A stretch of 64,000 nt of DNA from Microterricola viridarii. Its GTDB lineage: Bacteria; Actinomycetota; Actinomycetes; Actinomycetales; Microbacteriaceae. Both the position numbers and the translations under genes were made by a program. The stretch covers positions 682,001-746,000 of the forward strand of contig NZ_CP014145.1 of NCBI RefSeq assembly GCF_001542775.1, given 5' to 3'. This document shows, piece after piece, positions 16,273 to 25,592 of the stretch. Every line of letters begins with the position of its first letter. Positions within the stretch are counted from its first letter, which is position 1. The notes below the pieces were generated by a model. It made no database searches and was not told the origin of the DNA. It saw only the letters and a program-made list of their open reading frames with translations.

Positions 16273-19095
16273 CTACCGGTCTAGCTGGGGGAACGTTCCC
16301 CTGCCCAAATTCAGCGCCTGAAGGTCGGCCCACAGCCAGTTCGCTGCCTTCTGACTTGCTGGCCGAGAATGACTGCTGGCGTCGGCCACGGAGGTTGAGT
16401 ACGAGGAGCCGCGGGCGAAAGGATTCGAGGAAGCAAATTTGCCAGGTTGGTGTTCATGCCGCATGTGGCGCGAGACCCAGTTCTCAGTGGATTCCGTTAC
16501 GCCGGACAGAGTGACCACTGCTCTGTGATTCGACGACCAGTAGGCGGGGAGGTCTGAGTGGCGCAGCGCTGGACCTAATGCGTCAAGCGGAACGACTGCG
16601 GAGGTTATCCCGGGGCTCCGAGCCCCTAACAAGCCCGTACCTCGAAAATCAAGATGTGCAATGACGCCGAACTCACCTTGGGCTCCGGTTCCCATCGCCC
16701 AGGCGAACTTCAAGAACACGGTCGAGACGGCCTCGTCGTACGCGACACATGCGAGTCCAAATGTCTCAGCGTAGAAGCGCTGCAACTGTTCATCTGAGTA
16801 GATGTCCCATACCCAGGTGCTCTCGGCTTTCTTGGCTGGAAAATCGGGTCGAGGGACCAGCCGTCCGAACTCTTTGCGCGTGCTTGCGTTCAGTACGGCG
16901 ACAAGATTCAAGAGATCAAGGCCCGGGATCCTTCGATTGCCGGTCACGAAGAGGGTGGTCTCTGGCTCCGGGGTGTGCTGCAGCAGCGCTGATGCTCTGT
17001 CCAACAGCAACTCCCGCGACATGGGCGCATGGAGAATACTCTGCTGGCCAATTAGGCTCCGGGCAGTGCGGTAGGCGCTTTCGGTCCGCCATACGCCGTT
17101 TTCCGGCCCAAATAGAGAGGTTCGGTTCAGGAGATCCAGCGATGAGCTCGCAATTCGATCAACGGGCAGCAGCCACGGCCATTCAGCACCCTCTGGTATG
17201 GCTCCCGACCGCCAGAAACGCCAACCCTCTCTTTCCTGCCGGAAGGGACCCACATCTACCGGGAGGTCAATTACTCTGTCACCCCCAGAAGAATCACTGA
17301 GCCATCCCGAACTAACTTGGCTTCCATCCGTACGAACGCCCAAGACGATGGGATCATCTGGCGCGTTGATTGGGAACATCGTTGGGGCAAGAGGCCCAAT
17401 TGACGAGACGACAGCACGCGTCGCACGCAGAAGGCGCGCCTTGGCATTCTCAGACTCGATCGGCGCACTTGCAGAAGGGCGAAACCAACTGTGACCTTCC
17501 GCGATCTGAGTGAGCAGCCACGCACCGGCTCCCGGATTCCACAAGAAGACCTGTTCTAGCAGGGAGTCGAGCTGTTCCTCGCTGCTGGCGATGCCAGCGA
17601 TCGCAAGCACCCACCGCCATCGGTCGAATGACTCCAAAGACTCGATTGCAGACAGTGTGGTCGCGGGGTCGGCAAGAACGCCTTGAGCGGCGAACCACTG
17701 CTGGAAAATGGGCAGGGTGAATTCAAGACTTTGGTCCGCGACCCGCTCATGAACGAGCGTGCTGGCGCGAACCTGTTGCCTCTCCTGAAAGGTGAGTCCA
17801 TCCCTCACGTTTCCAGTTCGAGTCGCTTCGATGGCCATACGGATGAGTAGCGCGTAGATCTCACTCGAACGCACAGCGGCGGAGGCTGCACTCTCGGAGC
17901 TCAACGCACGCTGCACTAGTCGCGCGATGAGATCTGCCTGGCCCGTGGGGCGTTCTCCCTCGCGGATGGCGATCGCGGCTGCGAGAGCGAAGAACGGCCG
18001 GCGGACGGCGTCAGCTAAAAGCGGGTTCCACGACCACGTGACGCGGGCGCTTCCTGCGACACGCTCGATGAGAAGTGTCGCCTCCTCCTGACTGAGGCCC
18101 TCCAGATGGGAGTGGTCACGAGTCGACTCCAAAACGCCGGGCCTACAGGTGAGCAACGCTCCGCTCTTTTTGTGAGTCCCGGCGAACACCTTAGCTTCGG
18201 CGACGATACGGGCCGCAAGCGCGGCCTCAACCTCGTCTAGCCCGTCGACCACAATCGACGCACCACGAGTGGCTAGCGCGTCGACGGACATTGTCCGGGC
18301 AACATTGGTTTCCAGCGAGTCGTTACGCATCTCCCGCGCGTGGAGCCAAATAGGTCGCGTCGCTGCCGCTTCCACTGCGAACCGATCGACTGTGCTCAGG
18401 AACCAGTCTTCTGCAACCTCAGACTTCCCGGAGCCGACCGGACCGATAAGCACCCTAACTTCGCCTGGCGCAACGACCGGCACGCGTGTTCGAAGCGAAT
18501 CGAACGCTGCCGAAATCACCTCTTCGTCTATTCCGAAGGGCTCGAGCCTCACCCTCCGACGGGCGGCCGACGCCCGGCGAAGAAGCTGAGCTTCGTCGCT
18601 CGGGGTGAGCCTCATCGGCGCACCAAACTCTTGCGAGAAGGCGTGCAGCAGTTGTTCGTGCCGAGCTCGCGCCCAATGATCACGCAGAATGTCAGCATCC
18701 GCTTGATCTGCCAAGGCAATCATCGCGTCGTACGTGGCTTCCACGAGAAGTATTGCTGAGGAATGATGGCTAATACCATCACGCCACGTCGATTCGACAC
18801 TGAAGTACTGATCGAGATCGAGTGCCAGGCGTGGTCCGCCCACCTCGACGGGTTCAGTCAGAGCCTTGAGGTTGAGCTGCTTCAGCCAGCGACGATACAG
18901 CCTGCCCGGATACTGGATGTCTGAAGACGCGCGAACCTTGCGCGCGACTCTCCATCGAAGGGTGGCCGACTTGACAAGCTTTGCTGCTAACTGGCCTGCG
19001 ATCGGTGCGGCCGCCTTGCCAACGAGGGGAACGACGACCTCTATACCGCTCACTTCACCTTTCCCTTCAGGAGCGACTGTAACGTAGTTGGCCAT
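16273..19095 (-). CDS. NACHT/STAND-like NTPase, candidate single-gene defence system
   Basis: 940 residues from ATG 19095. N-terminal domain of about 195 residues: a hydrophobic/helical start (VVVPLVGKAAAPIAGQLAAK), then helices with LLVEATYDAMIALAD. The NTPase domain has Walker A GPVGSGKS at 218-225 and Walker B IVVDGLDEVE at 281-290. That is the hhhhDGLDE form typical of NACHT/STAND proteins, with a sensor-like LLTCRPG after it. A helical winged-helix-like region follows, then a C-terminal half of about 450 residues with no visible tandem repeats, probably the sensor. No effector motif (nuclease, TIR, protease) is evident at either end. It is the only gene between repeat copies B and C. Antiphage function is inferred from the family. 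Confidence 0.82.
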   Translation of the reverse strand: MANYVTVAPEGKGEVSGIEVVVPLVGKAAAPIAGQLAAKLVKSATLRWRVARKVRASSDIQYPGRLYRRWLKQLNLKALTEPVEVGGPRLALDLDQYFSVESTWRDGISHHSSAILLVEATYDAMIALADQADADILRDHWARARHEQLLHAFSQEFGAPMRLTPSDEAQLLRRASAARRRVRLEPFGIDEEVISAAFDSLRTRVPVVAPGEVRVLIGPVGSGKSEVAEDWFLSTVDRFAVEAAATRPIWLHAREMRNDSLETNVARTMSVDALATRGASIVVDGLDEVEAALAARIVAEAKVFAGTHKKSGALLTCRPGVLESTRDHSHLEGLSQEEATLLIERVAGSARVTWSWNPLLADAVRRPFFALAAAIAIREGERPTGQADLIARLVQRALSSESAASAAVRSSEIYALLIRMAIEATRTGNVRDGLTFQERQQVRASTLVHERVADQSLEFTLPIFQQWFAAQGVLADPATTLSAIESLESFDRWRWVLAIAGIASSEEQLDSLLEQVFLWNPGAGAWLLTQIAEGHSWFRPSASAPIESENAKARLLRATRAVVSSIGPLAPTMFPINAPDDPIVLGVRTDGSQVSSGWLSDSSGGDRVIDLPVDVGPFRQEREGWRFWRSGAIPEGAEWPWLLPVDRIASSSLDLLNRTSLFGPENGVWRTESAYRTARSLIGQQSILHAPMSRELLLDRASALLQHTPEPETTLFVTGNRRIPGLDLLNLVAVLNASTRKEFGRLVPRPDFPAKKAESTWVWDIYSDEQLQRFYAETFGLACVAYDEAVSTVFLKFAWAMGTGAQGEFGVIAHLDFRGTGLLGARSPGITSAVVPLDALGPALRHSDLPAYWSSNHRAVVTLSGVTESTENWVSRHMRHEHQPGKFASSNPFARGSSYSTSVADASSHSRPASQKAANWLWADLQALNLGRGTFPQLDR

Positions 19096-19547
19096 TCGCC
19101 ACTCAAGGCGGAGCTCGTCTCGTCACAATCTGACTGTGTTCTTGGTTGTAATGCCAACGATGCCCACGAGCTGCGGACGTAGTCGCAGTGGAGGCATCTT
19201 TGACAGCGCGAGAAGTAATCTGGCCTCACTGCGCGGCAGCACGGTGATCGAGCGGGGTCTAGCCGACCCTTCAATTGGCCCGGGGCTTGACACAGCGCTT
19301 CGCTTGCTTGGCCCGCGTCCGGAAGGTCCTGCGCGACGTAGTGCATCTCAACAGGAACGGCCGGCACCGCCGGCGCAAGCGGTAACGCGACGACGTTGCA
19401 GCCTGCGACGTCCAATTCGACTGAACCCCCTGCCAAGGTCCTTGAACGGGAAGCTGGACGCGCGGCAAGTTCTTGAGCCAGAAGGACGAGCTTGCAAGCT
19501 GACCGGCAGCGGCGCCGGCAGGTAGCTCTAAGGAATCACTCGCCGTC
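19096..19547. other. Intergenic region upstream of the STAND gene
   Basis: About 450 bases between the STAND gene start and repeat copy C. It should hold the STAND promoter, but none can be placed with confidence. Small frames on both strands look random. Confidence 0.4.
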
Positions 19548-19709
19548 AAGTGTGGAGGAAAATCACGCGAACCGTGGAGGAAAACGCATTTCGTGAGAGG
19601 CTGCGATCCGCGTCCTGACGGGTTTCGCGAACAGCCCACGAAATGCAGTTCTCCGAACTGCAACACAGAATCGCCCTCGAGGAAACTCGAGGGCGATTCT
19701 GTGTTTCTG
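19548..19709 (+). repeat. Island direct repeat, copy C (right edge)
   Basis: About 162 bp aligned with 15901-16061. It contains two direct copies of GTGGAGGAAAA, 22 bases apart, and ends with the GAAA-loop hairpin (19664-19703). The SulP gene stop codon is 30 bases away, so this copy marks the right end of the island, and the hairpin may also terminate sulP transcription. Confidence 0.85.
19664..19706 (-). terminator. Terminator hairpin in repeat copy C
   Basis: The same 18-bp stem with GAAA loop. It lies 34 bases past the minus-strand sulP stop codon. On that strand the hairpin is followed by GTTGCAG rather than a T-run, so its efficiency there is uncertain. Confidence 0.6.
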
Positions 19710-19739
19710 GGTGACTTCGCGGGTGGAGCGCGCCAGCTG

Positions 19740-21455
19740 TCACCTGTCCTGCTCGGGCGGCGGGTCCGTCGCCTCCAGCTGGGCCTGCACGGCCGTGGCG
19801 ATGTTGCCGTGGACGTTACCGACTCCGATGCGCTCCAGCACACCGTCCCGCTTGAGCGTCGCGCTGACGTTCGCTTTCAGGCGGGCGAGGCGCAGGGTGA
19901 TTCCCGAATCCTCGGCGAGAGTGACGACGTCGCCCATCTTGGCGCAGCCCTGGGAGTCGATGAAGTTGATGCCCGCACAGTCGAGGACGATTCCGCTCAG
20001 GCCGTCGTGTGAGTGGATGAGTTCGCGGACGCGATCCTCCAGCGCGTCCGAGGTGGCGAAGAAGAGACCGCCGTCCATCCGGATCACGACGACGCCGGGA
20101 GTCAGTTCGTCGTCCGGGTGCTCGCTCAGCTCACGGAACACGTCGGTCCGCGCCTTGCGCGCGAGCACGGGAATGTGTGGGTGGGTGGCCACGCCGATCA
20201 GCCAGAGCAGCGAGAGCCCGATGCCGATCAGGACGCCGGCCAGCACGCCGAACGCCAGGGTGCCGACGATCGCGGCGATCGCAATCCAGAAGTCGAACGG
20301 CTGCACGCGGGCGAGACGCCGCATCTCGGGGATGTTGATCATGCCCATGACCACCGCCTCGATGATCAGCGCGGCCAAAACCGGCTTCGGCAGCGCCGAG
20401 AACAACGGGGCCAGCACGAGCAGCGTCAGCAGCACCATGACACCCGACGTGAGTGAGGCCAGGCCGGTGCGGGCGCCGGAGTGGTCGTTGAGCGAACTGG
20501 CCGACAGGCTGGTCGAGACCGGCATGCCCTGGAACAGCCCAGCGCCGGTGTTCGCCAGCCCTTGGGCCACCGACTCCTGGTCGATGTCGACCTGGTAGCG
20601 GTGCTTGGCGGCGAACGCCCGGGCGTCGCCGGCGGTCTGGGAGAACCCGATCAGCACCAGCGCGATTGCCGCGATGGCGACGGTGCCGGCGTGGTCCCAC
20701 ATGATCCCGAGGTTCGGCACCGCGAAGGACGGCAGGCCGCGCGGCACGTCACCGACGAGGGCGACGCCGAGGTCTCCGAGCTGGAAGATCCAGGATGCCA
20801 GCAGCCCGCCGACCACGAGCACGAGCGCGCCGGGTACCTGTGGTGCGATCCGTCGGAGCCCGAAGACCACGATCAGCGAGATCACGCCGACGATCGCCGT
20901 GACCGTGTTCCACTCGCCGAAAGTGCCGAACCACGACCACAGCTCCTGGAACGAGTTCGTGCCGGTGGTGGAGGTGCCGGTGAGCTTCGGGAGCTCGCCT
21001 ATGACGACGTCGATGGCCGCCCCGAACAGGAATCCGGTCACCACTGCGCGCGAGAGGAACTGCGCGATCCAGCCTGCTTTGAGCACGGCAAGGAGCAGGA
21101 ACAGCACGCCCGATGCCAGGGTGATGCCGGCCACGAACGATGCGATGTCGCCCTCGTCGGTGAGGCCGACGACGAGCACCGCGCTGGCCGCCACGGCGGC
21201 CAGCCCTGAGCTCGGGCCCATCGAGATCTGCCGGCTGGTGCCGAAGATCCCATAAATGATGGCGGCGGCGGCCGCGGCGTAGAGGCCGTTCTGCAGCGGG
21301 ATTCCGGCAATCCCGGCATAGCCGAGGTTCTTCGGAACGATCAGCGCCGCGACCGTCACACCGGCGATCAGATCGCCGCGCAGCCAACTGCGATCGTACG
21401 TGCGGATCCACCCCAGCATCGGAACCAGCCGGGCAACGCGCTGCCCGGCGTTCAT
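19740..21455 (-). CDS. SulP family anion transporter with STAS domain
   Basis: 571 residues from ATG 21455. An upstream in-frame start would add 41 polar residues that are not family-like. The transporter domain opens with WLRGDLIAGVTVAALIVPKNLGYAGIAG, split here as WLRGDLIAGVTVAALIVPKN plus LGYAGIAG, the SulP signature region. About 11-12 hydrophobic segments follow. The C-terminal STAS domain (about 440-550) contains VVVIRMDGGLFFATSD and IVLDCAGINFIDSQG, where the Ser in IDSQG occupies the usual regulatory position. The substrate may be sulfate, bicarbonate or another anion; sequence alone does not decide. No carbonic anhydrase gene is adjacent. Confidence 0.92.
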   Translation of the reverse strand: MNAGQRVARLVPMLGWIRTYDRSWLRGDLIAGVTVAALIVPKNLGYAGIAGIPLQNGLYAAAAAAIIYGIFGTSRQISMGPSSGLAAVAASAVLVVGLTDEGDIASFVAGITLASGVLFLLLAVLKAGWIAQFLSRAVVTGFLFGAAIDVVIGELPKLTGTSTTGTNSFQELWSWFGTFGEWNTVTAIVGVISLIVVFGLRRIAPQVPGALVLVVGGLLASWIFQLGDLGVALVGDVPRGLPSFAVPNLGIMWDHAGTVAIAAIALVLIGFSQTAGDARAFAAKHRYQVDIDQESVAQGLANTGAGLFQGMPVSTSLSASSLNDHSGARTGLASLTSGVMVLLTLLVLAPLFSALPKPVLAALIIEAVVMGMINIPEMRRLARVQPFDFWIAIAAIVGTLAFGVLAGVLIGIGLSLLWLIGVATHPHIPVLARKARTDVFRELSEHPDDELTPGVVVIRMDGGLFFATSDALEDRVRELIHSHDGLSGIVLDCAGINFIDSQGCAKMGDVVTLAEDSGITLRLARLKANVSATLKRDGVLERIGVGNVHGNIATAVQAQLEATDPPPEQDR

Positions 21456-21645
21456 GACGTGCAGTCGAAAATCGGCATCTGGTCCCGCTTTCGGTGAAGG
21501 ACTCCGCGGATGCAACTTCCGAGACTGGGCGGTGACCGGCCCGCATGGCTGCTCCGACGGTTTCCATGGTGACACCAAACGGCGGGGCGTGCCAGAACTT
21601 TCGACGTCGGGCCGGCCTAGGGTCGGGGCCGCGCCCGGTCAGCCG

Positions 21646-24129
21646 TCAGGAGCGGCCGGCCGGCCCGGATGCCGGGGTGACGTTGTCATCGCCCGTGTCG
21701 AGGTGCGTGCCGGCATCCGCTGACCTGGCGCGGAACGGCAGCCCGCGCGACCCCGACACGTCGGGGCTGTCCTCGCCGTGTTCGCGGGTGTATGCCCGGT
21801 GGGCGATGCGTTCGTCATCCATCCGCTGGGAGAGCGCCGCGTACCGATTCTCCAGGTGCGGCACGCGGTGGATGACGTCCATGACCAGTCGGAACCGGTC
21901 CAGATCGTTCATCATCAGCATGTCGAACGGTGTGGTGGTCGTGCCGCGTTCCTTGAAGCCGCGCACGTGGATGTTCTGGTGGTTCGTGCGGCGATAGGTG
22001 AGCTGGTGCACGAGCGACGGGTAGCCGTGGAAGGCGAACACGACCGGCTTGTCGCGGGTGAACAGCGCATCGAAGGCGTCATCCGTCAGCCCGTGCGGGT
22101 GCTCGCGGCTGTCTTGCAGGCGCATCAGGTCGACCACGTTGATGAAGCGCACCCGCAGCCCGGGGACCTCGGCCTTCAGGATCTGCACAGCGGCCATGGC
22201 CTCAACGGTCGGCACGTCGCCGGCGCAGGCGACAACGACGTCCGGCTCCTCGCCGGCCACCTCCGTGCCCGCCCAGTCCCAGATGCCGGCGCCCCGCGCA
22301 CCGTGGGCGCGCGCCTCGTCGAGGCTCAGCAGGGTGGCCGTCGGTTGCTTGCCGGCAACGATCACGTTGACGTAGTTGCGCGAGCGGAGGCAGTGCTCTG
22401 CCGTCACCAGGAGCGTGTTCGCGTCCGGCGGCAAGTAGACGCGCACGACGCTCGCCTGCTTGTTGACGACGAGGTTGAGGAAGCCGGGATCCTGGTGGGA
22501 GAAGCCGTTGTGGTCCTGCCGCCACACGTGCGAGGAGAGCAGGTACGTGAAGGAGGCCACCGGGCGGCGCCACTCGACGTGCGCGCTGGACTCCAGCCAC
22601 TTCGCGTACTGGTTGAACATCGAGTCGACGACGTGGATGAATGCCTCATAGGAGGTGAAGAGCCCGTGCCGCCCGGTGAGCAGGTAGCCCTCGAGCAGGC
22701 CCTGCATCAGGTTCTCGCTGAGCGCCTCGATCACGCGGCCCTCGCGCCCGAGGTGCTCGTCGGTGGGCAGCATCTCGCCCTGCCAGGCCTTCTGCGTCAC
22801 CCGGTAGACGTCGTCGAGGCGGTTGGATGCCGTCTCGTCCGGCCCGAAGATGCGGAACGTGTGCGGGTTCGCGGCGATCAGCTCGCGCAGCCAGCCGCCA
22901 AGAACCCTGGTGGGTTCCGCGATCGCGCCGCGCCCGCCATCCAATCCGATCGCGTTCGGCTCCAGCGCGGGCACGGTGAGTGGCTCCAGGAGTTCGCCAC
23001 CGTTGGAGTGCGGGTTCGCGCTCATCCGATGGGTGAGGGTGGGGCGGATGCCGTCGATGCCCGGCGCGGGGCGGCCGGAGCCGTCGAAGAGCTCCGCGGG
23101 GCGGTAACTCTGCATCCACTCCTGGAGTTGTGCGCGGTGCTCCGGGTTATCACGCACGCCGGCTAGCGGGACCTGGTGGGCGCGCCACGTGTTCTCGACG
23201 GGCAGGCCGTCGACGACCTTCGGCCCGGTCCAGCCCTTGGGGGTGCGGAGGATCAGCATCGGCCAGGCCGGGCGGGCCGGCTCGCCGCCGCCCCGGGCGG
23301 AGGCCTGAATGGCGGCGATGTCATCGAACGCCTGCCCCATGGCATCCGCGAGGCGCTCGTGCACGAGCCGCGGATCCTCGTTGTCGAACCCGCCGGAGAC
23401 GATGCGCGGCGCGTAGCCGTAGCCGCGGAAGAGGGCGAGCAGCTCCTCCTCTGGGATGCGCGCCAGGATGGTGGGGTTCGCGATCTTGTAGCCGTTCAGG
23501 TTCAGGATCGGCAGCACGGCCCCGTCGCTCTCGGCGTTCAGGAACTTGTTGAGGTGCCAGCTGGCGGCCAGCGTGGCGGTCTCGGCCTCACCATCACCGA
23601 CGACGCAGGCCCCGATCAGGCCGGGATTGTCGAGCACTGCGCCGTAGGCGTGCACGAGGCTGTAGCCGAGCTCGCCGCCCTCGTGCAGCGAGCCGGGGGT
23701 CTCGGGAGAGGCGTGCGAGGGGATGCCGCCCGGGAAGGAGAACTGGCGGAACAGCTTTCGGATGCCGTCGCGGTCGAACGAGACGTCCGGGAACAGCTCG
23801 GAGTAGGTGCCGTCGATCCAGGCGTTGGCGACGACGCCCGGGCCGCCGTGCCCTGGCCCGGCGATGTAGAGCACGTCGAGGTCGCGCTCGACGATGAGCC
23901 GGTTGAGGTGCGCGTAGACCAGGTTGAGGGCCGGGGTCGTGCCCCAGTGGCCGAGCAGACGAGGCTTGATGTCCGCCGGGGTCAGTGCACGCTCCAGAAG
24001 CGGGTTGTCGAGCAGGTAGATCTGCCCGACCGAGAGATAGTTCGCGGTGCGCCACCACACGTCGACGGCGTCCAAGCCGCTTCGTGTGGTGTTGGCGCCG
24101 GTCCTGGTCGTGCCCTCGTCGTAAGCCAT
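21646..24129 (-). CDS. xfp: Xylulose-5-phosphate/fructose-6-phosphate phosphoketolase
   Basis: 827 residues, the usual length. It cleaves xylulose 5-phosphate (or fructose 6-phosphate) with phosphate to acetyl phosphate and a shorter sugar phosphate, using thiamine diphosphate. Family motifs: [53 protein letters not shown], and [10 protein letters not shown], the diphosphate/metal site. [12 protein letters not shown] and a C-terminal transketolase-like domain complete it. It starts at ATG 24129. No acetate kinase gene is in the window. The enzyme supplies a phosphoketolase bypass in the cytoplasm. Confidence 0.97.
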   Translation of the reverse strand: MAYDEGTTRTGANTTRSGLDAVDVWWRTANYLSVGQIYLLDNPLLERALTPADIKPRLLGHWGTTPALNLVYAHLNRLIVERDLDVLYIAGPGHGGPGVVANAWIDGTYSELFPDVSFDRDGIRKLFRQFSFPGGIPSHASPETPGSLHEGGELGYSLVHAYGAVLDNPGLIGACVVGDGEAETATLAASWHLNKFLNAESDGAVLPILNLNGYKIANPTILARIPEEELLALFRGYGYAPRIVSGGFDNEDPRLVHERLADAMGQAFDDIAAIQASARGGGEPARPAWPMLILRTPKGWTGPKVVDGLPVENTWRAHQVPLAGVRDNPEHRAQLQEWMQSYRPAELFDGSGRPAPGIDGIRPTLTHRMSANPHSNGGELLEPLTVPALEPNAIGLDGGRGAIAEPTRVLGGWLRELIAANPHTFRIFGPDETASNRLDDVYRVTQKAWQGEMLPTDEHLGREGRVIEALSENLMQGLLEGYLLTGRHGLFTSYEAFIHVVDSMFNQYAKWLESSAHVEWRRPVASFTYLLSSHVWRQDHNGFSHQDPGFLNLVVNKQASVVRVYLPPDANTLLVTAEHCLRSRNYVNVIVAGKQPTATLLSLDEARAHGARGAGIWDWAGTEVAGEEPDVVVACAGDVPTVEAMAAVQILKAEVPGLRVRFINVVDLMRLQDSREHPHGLTDDAFDALFTRDKPVVFAFHGYPSLVHQLTYRRTNHQNIHVRGFKERGTTTTPFDMLMMNDLDRFRLVMDVIHRVPHLENRYAALSQRMDDERIAHRAYTREHGEDSPDVSGSRGLPFRARSADAGTHLDTGDDNVTPASGPAGRS

Positions 24130-24223
24130 GCGTGCAGGCTAGCCGCGGCGGCATCCGTCTGAATAGGGGATGCGCTAGTGTGGCGCGGTGCGTCCCTGCG
24201 GTGCGGTGCGTTCCGAGTGCAGC

Positions 24224-24646
24224 TCAGGAGCGCTCCGGCTCCGGCGCTCGCTCGAAACGGATGCCGCTGATGTGGGTGGGCGTGATGCGCACGTAGACGG
24301 GTTTGAGGGTCGGGATCCACGGGTGCAGCGGGAGGTCGTCGGCCGCGTCGATCTCGGCCTGATGCTCGAGCGCCCTGGCCGTGCCCTTGATGATGACGCT
24401 CCACCCCGCCCACTCGTCGTAGCCGTCGGTCTCGAAGGCGATCTGGTCGTTGATCGTGAGCTCGACGAGTTTGCTGCCGGGCGCCGTGCGGAACAGGATC
24501 GATGCCCCGTCCGCATAGTAGTTGACCGGGAAGATGTCGATGACGTCGTGCACGTGCGTCGCGATGCGTCCGAGTGGGCTCGCGGCCAGGAGTTGCCAAC
24601 ACTCTGGCTCCGTCAGCCTCTGTACCGGCCCTTCGTCGTGTTCCAC
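24224..24646 (-). CDS. Pyridoxamine 5'-phosphate oxidase-like flavin-binding protein
   Basis: 140 residues from ATG 24646. Motifs typical of the PNPOx-like split-barrel family: LLAASPLGRIATHV, DIFPVNYYADGASILFRTAPGSK cut here as DIFPVNYYADGASILFRT, VELTINDQIAFETDGYD and GWSVIIKGTARAL. Such actinobacterial proteins bind FMN, F420 or heme and may reduce or bind small ligands. The substrate cannot be read from the sequence. The phosphoketolase gene follows on the same strand about 95 bases downstream of its start-proximal side, so common transcription is possible. Confidence 0.85.
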   Translation of the reverse strand: MEHDEGPVQRLTEPECWQLLAASPLGRIATHVHDVIDIFPVNYYADGASILFRTAPGSKLVELTINDQIAFETDGYDEWAGWSVIIKGTARALEHQAEIDAADDLPLHPWIPTLKPVYVRITPTHISGIRFERAPEPERS

Positions 24647-24670
24647 GGTGCGGCTCCTTCCGGTGGATCG

Positions 24671-25000
24671 TCAGCCGAATGCTGCGCTACCGGCAGTCAA
24701 TACTCCCAGCGGCGTGCGCACCAGTGCCGGGCGTCCATTTTCTGTGCCGGAGGCGCCGTCGACGACAGTGTTGAGCCCGCCCGACGCCAGATAGAGCGAC
24801 ACCGCCGCCGCCACGCTCGCCCAGCCGGCGATCAGCAGGGCGTCCGCCCGGCCGAAGCGGCACCGGGCCTGGCTGGAGAGGTTGGGCGCGGCGACGAGAG
24901 CGGTCAGAGTGTTCGCGGTGCGCAGTTCCAGCTCGGCCTCGATTCCTGGCGGGGTTGCCTGCGCTGAACGATTCCCTTCATTTCTTCCAGGATTCTGAGT
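24671..25000 (-). pseudogene. Possible membrane-protein remnant without a start codon
   Basis: A minus-strand frame ending at TGA 24671-24673 reads IEAELELRTANTLTAL, then FGRADALLIAGWASVAAAVS, LYLASGGL and a short tail. The composition is protein-like with one amphipathic or membrane helix. No ATG, GTG or TTG start occurs upstream before the frame closes, except inside the helix. An ATG at 24990 lies in another phase, preceded by AGGAAG-like bases, so a frameshift could join them. It is a decayed or miscalled gene. Low confidence. Confidence 0.35.
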
Positions 25001-25075
25001 CGGCGCTACGGTTGGTCCGTCGCGCGGGCAGGCTCAACAGGCCCCTACCCGTCGAAATGAAGAGGAGTGGTACCC

Positions 25076-25537
25076 ATGATCAGCACTGTCGTACCGGCCA
25101 TCGGGCTGGTGCTGGCCGGGATCCTGGCCGGTGAGGAGTTCATCGTGCGCTGGGGCGTGCAGCCCGCGCTGTCACGGCTGAGTGACCACTCACACGTCGA
25201 GGCCCGCATCGCCCTGGTGAAGCGGCTGAAGATTGTCGTGCCGGCGATCATGGTGCCGACGGCGCTGCTCGCGGTGGCCACCCTGCTGGTCGCCGGTGGC
25301 GGGGCCGGGCTGGCCTGGCGCTGGGCCGGCATGATCGCGCTCGTCGCGTTCCTGCTGTTCTCCTTCCTCGGCACCGTTCCGATCAACATCAAGGTCAACG
25401 ACTGGGATGCCGACGCACCACCGGCCGAGTGGAAGGCCGTCGTCGCCCGCTGGCAGGCCATCGACGTCTACCGCTCCACGGCGGCCGTCGTGGCCTTCGT
25501 TTGCTTCACGATCGCCTTCGCGCTGCAGCTGAGCTGA
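25076..25537 (+). CDS. DUF1772-type four-helix membrane protein
   Basis: 153 residues. ATG 25076 is chosen because GAGGAG at 25062-25067 lies 8 bases before it; the upstream GTG at 25067 overlaps that site. Four hydrophobic segments are present: VVPAIGLVLAGILAGEEF, IVVPAIMVPTALLAVATLLV, AGMIALVAFLLFSFLGTVP and STAAVVAFVCFTIAFAL. Between helices 3 and 4, VPINIKVNDWD and WKAVVARWQAIDVYR follow the DUF1772 (anthrone-oxygenase-like) pattern. The biochemical role in bacteria is unclear. It stands alone on the plus strand before the FetB-like gene. Confidence 0.8.
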   Translation: MISTVVPAIGLVLAGILAGEEFIVRWGVQPALSRLSDHSHVEARIALVKRLKIVVPAIMVPTALLAVATLLVAGGGAGLAWRWAGMIALVAFLLFSFLGTVPINIKVNDWDADAPPAEWKAVVARWQAIDVYRSTAAVVAFVCFTIAFALQLS

Positions 25538-25592
25538 AGCGGGACCTGAGCGAACCGAACGGGGCTGAGCGCCCGCGCAGTACCCTCAAGCC

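Noticed and set aside
5464..19709. The three repeats as a CRISPR array
   Set aside because: Only three copies, kilobases apart, each 160-360 bp and coding or hairpin-bearing; no short regular repeat-spacer pattern and no cas genes.
21778..24162. Plus-strand frames of 462 and 328 codons opposite the phosphoketolase gene
   Set aside because: Antisense shadows from third-position GC bias; no motif or ribosome site.
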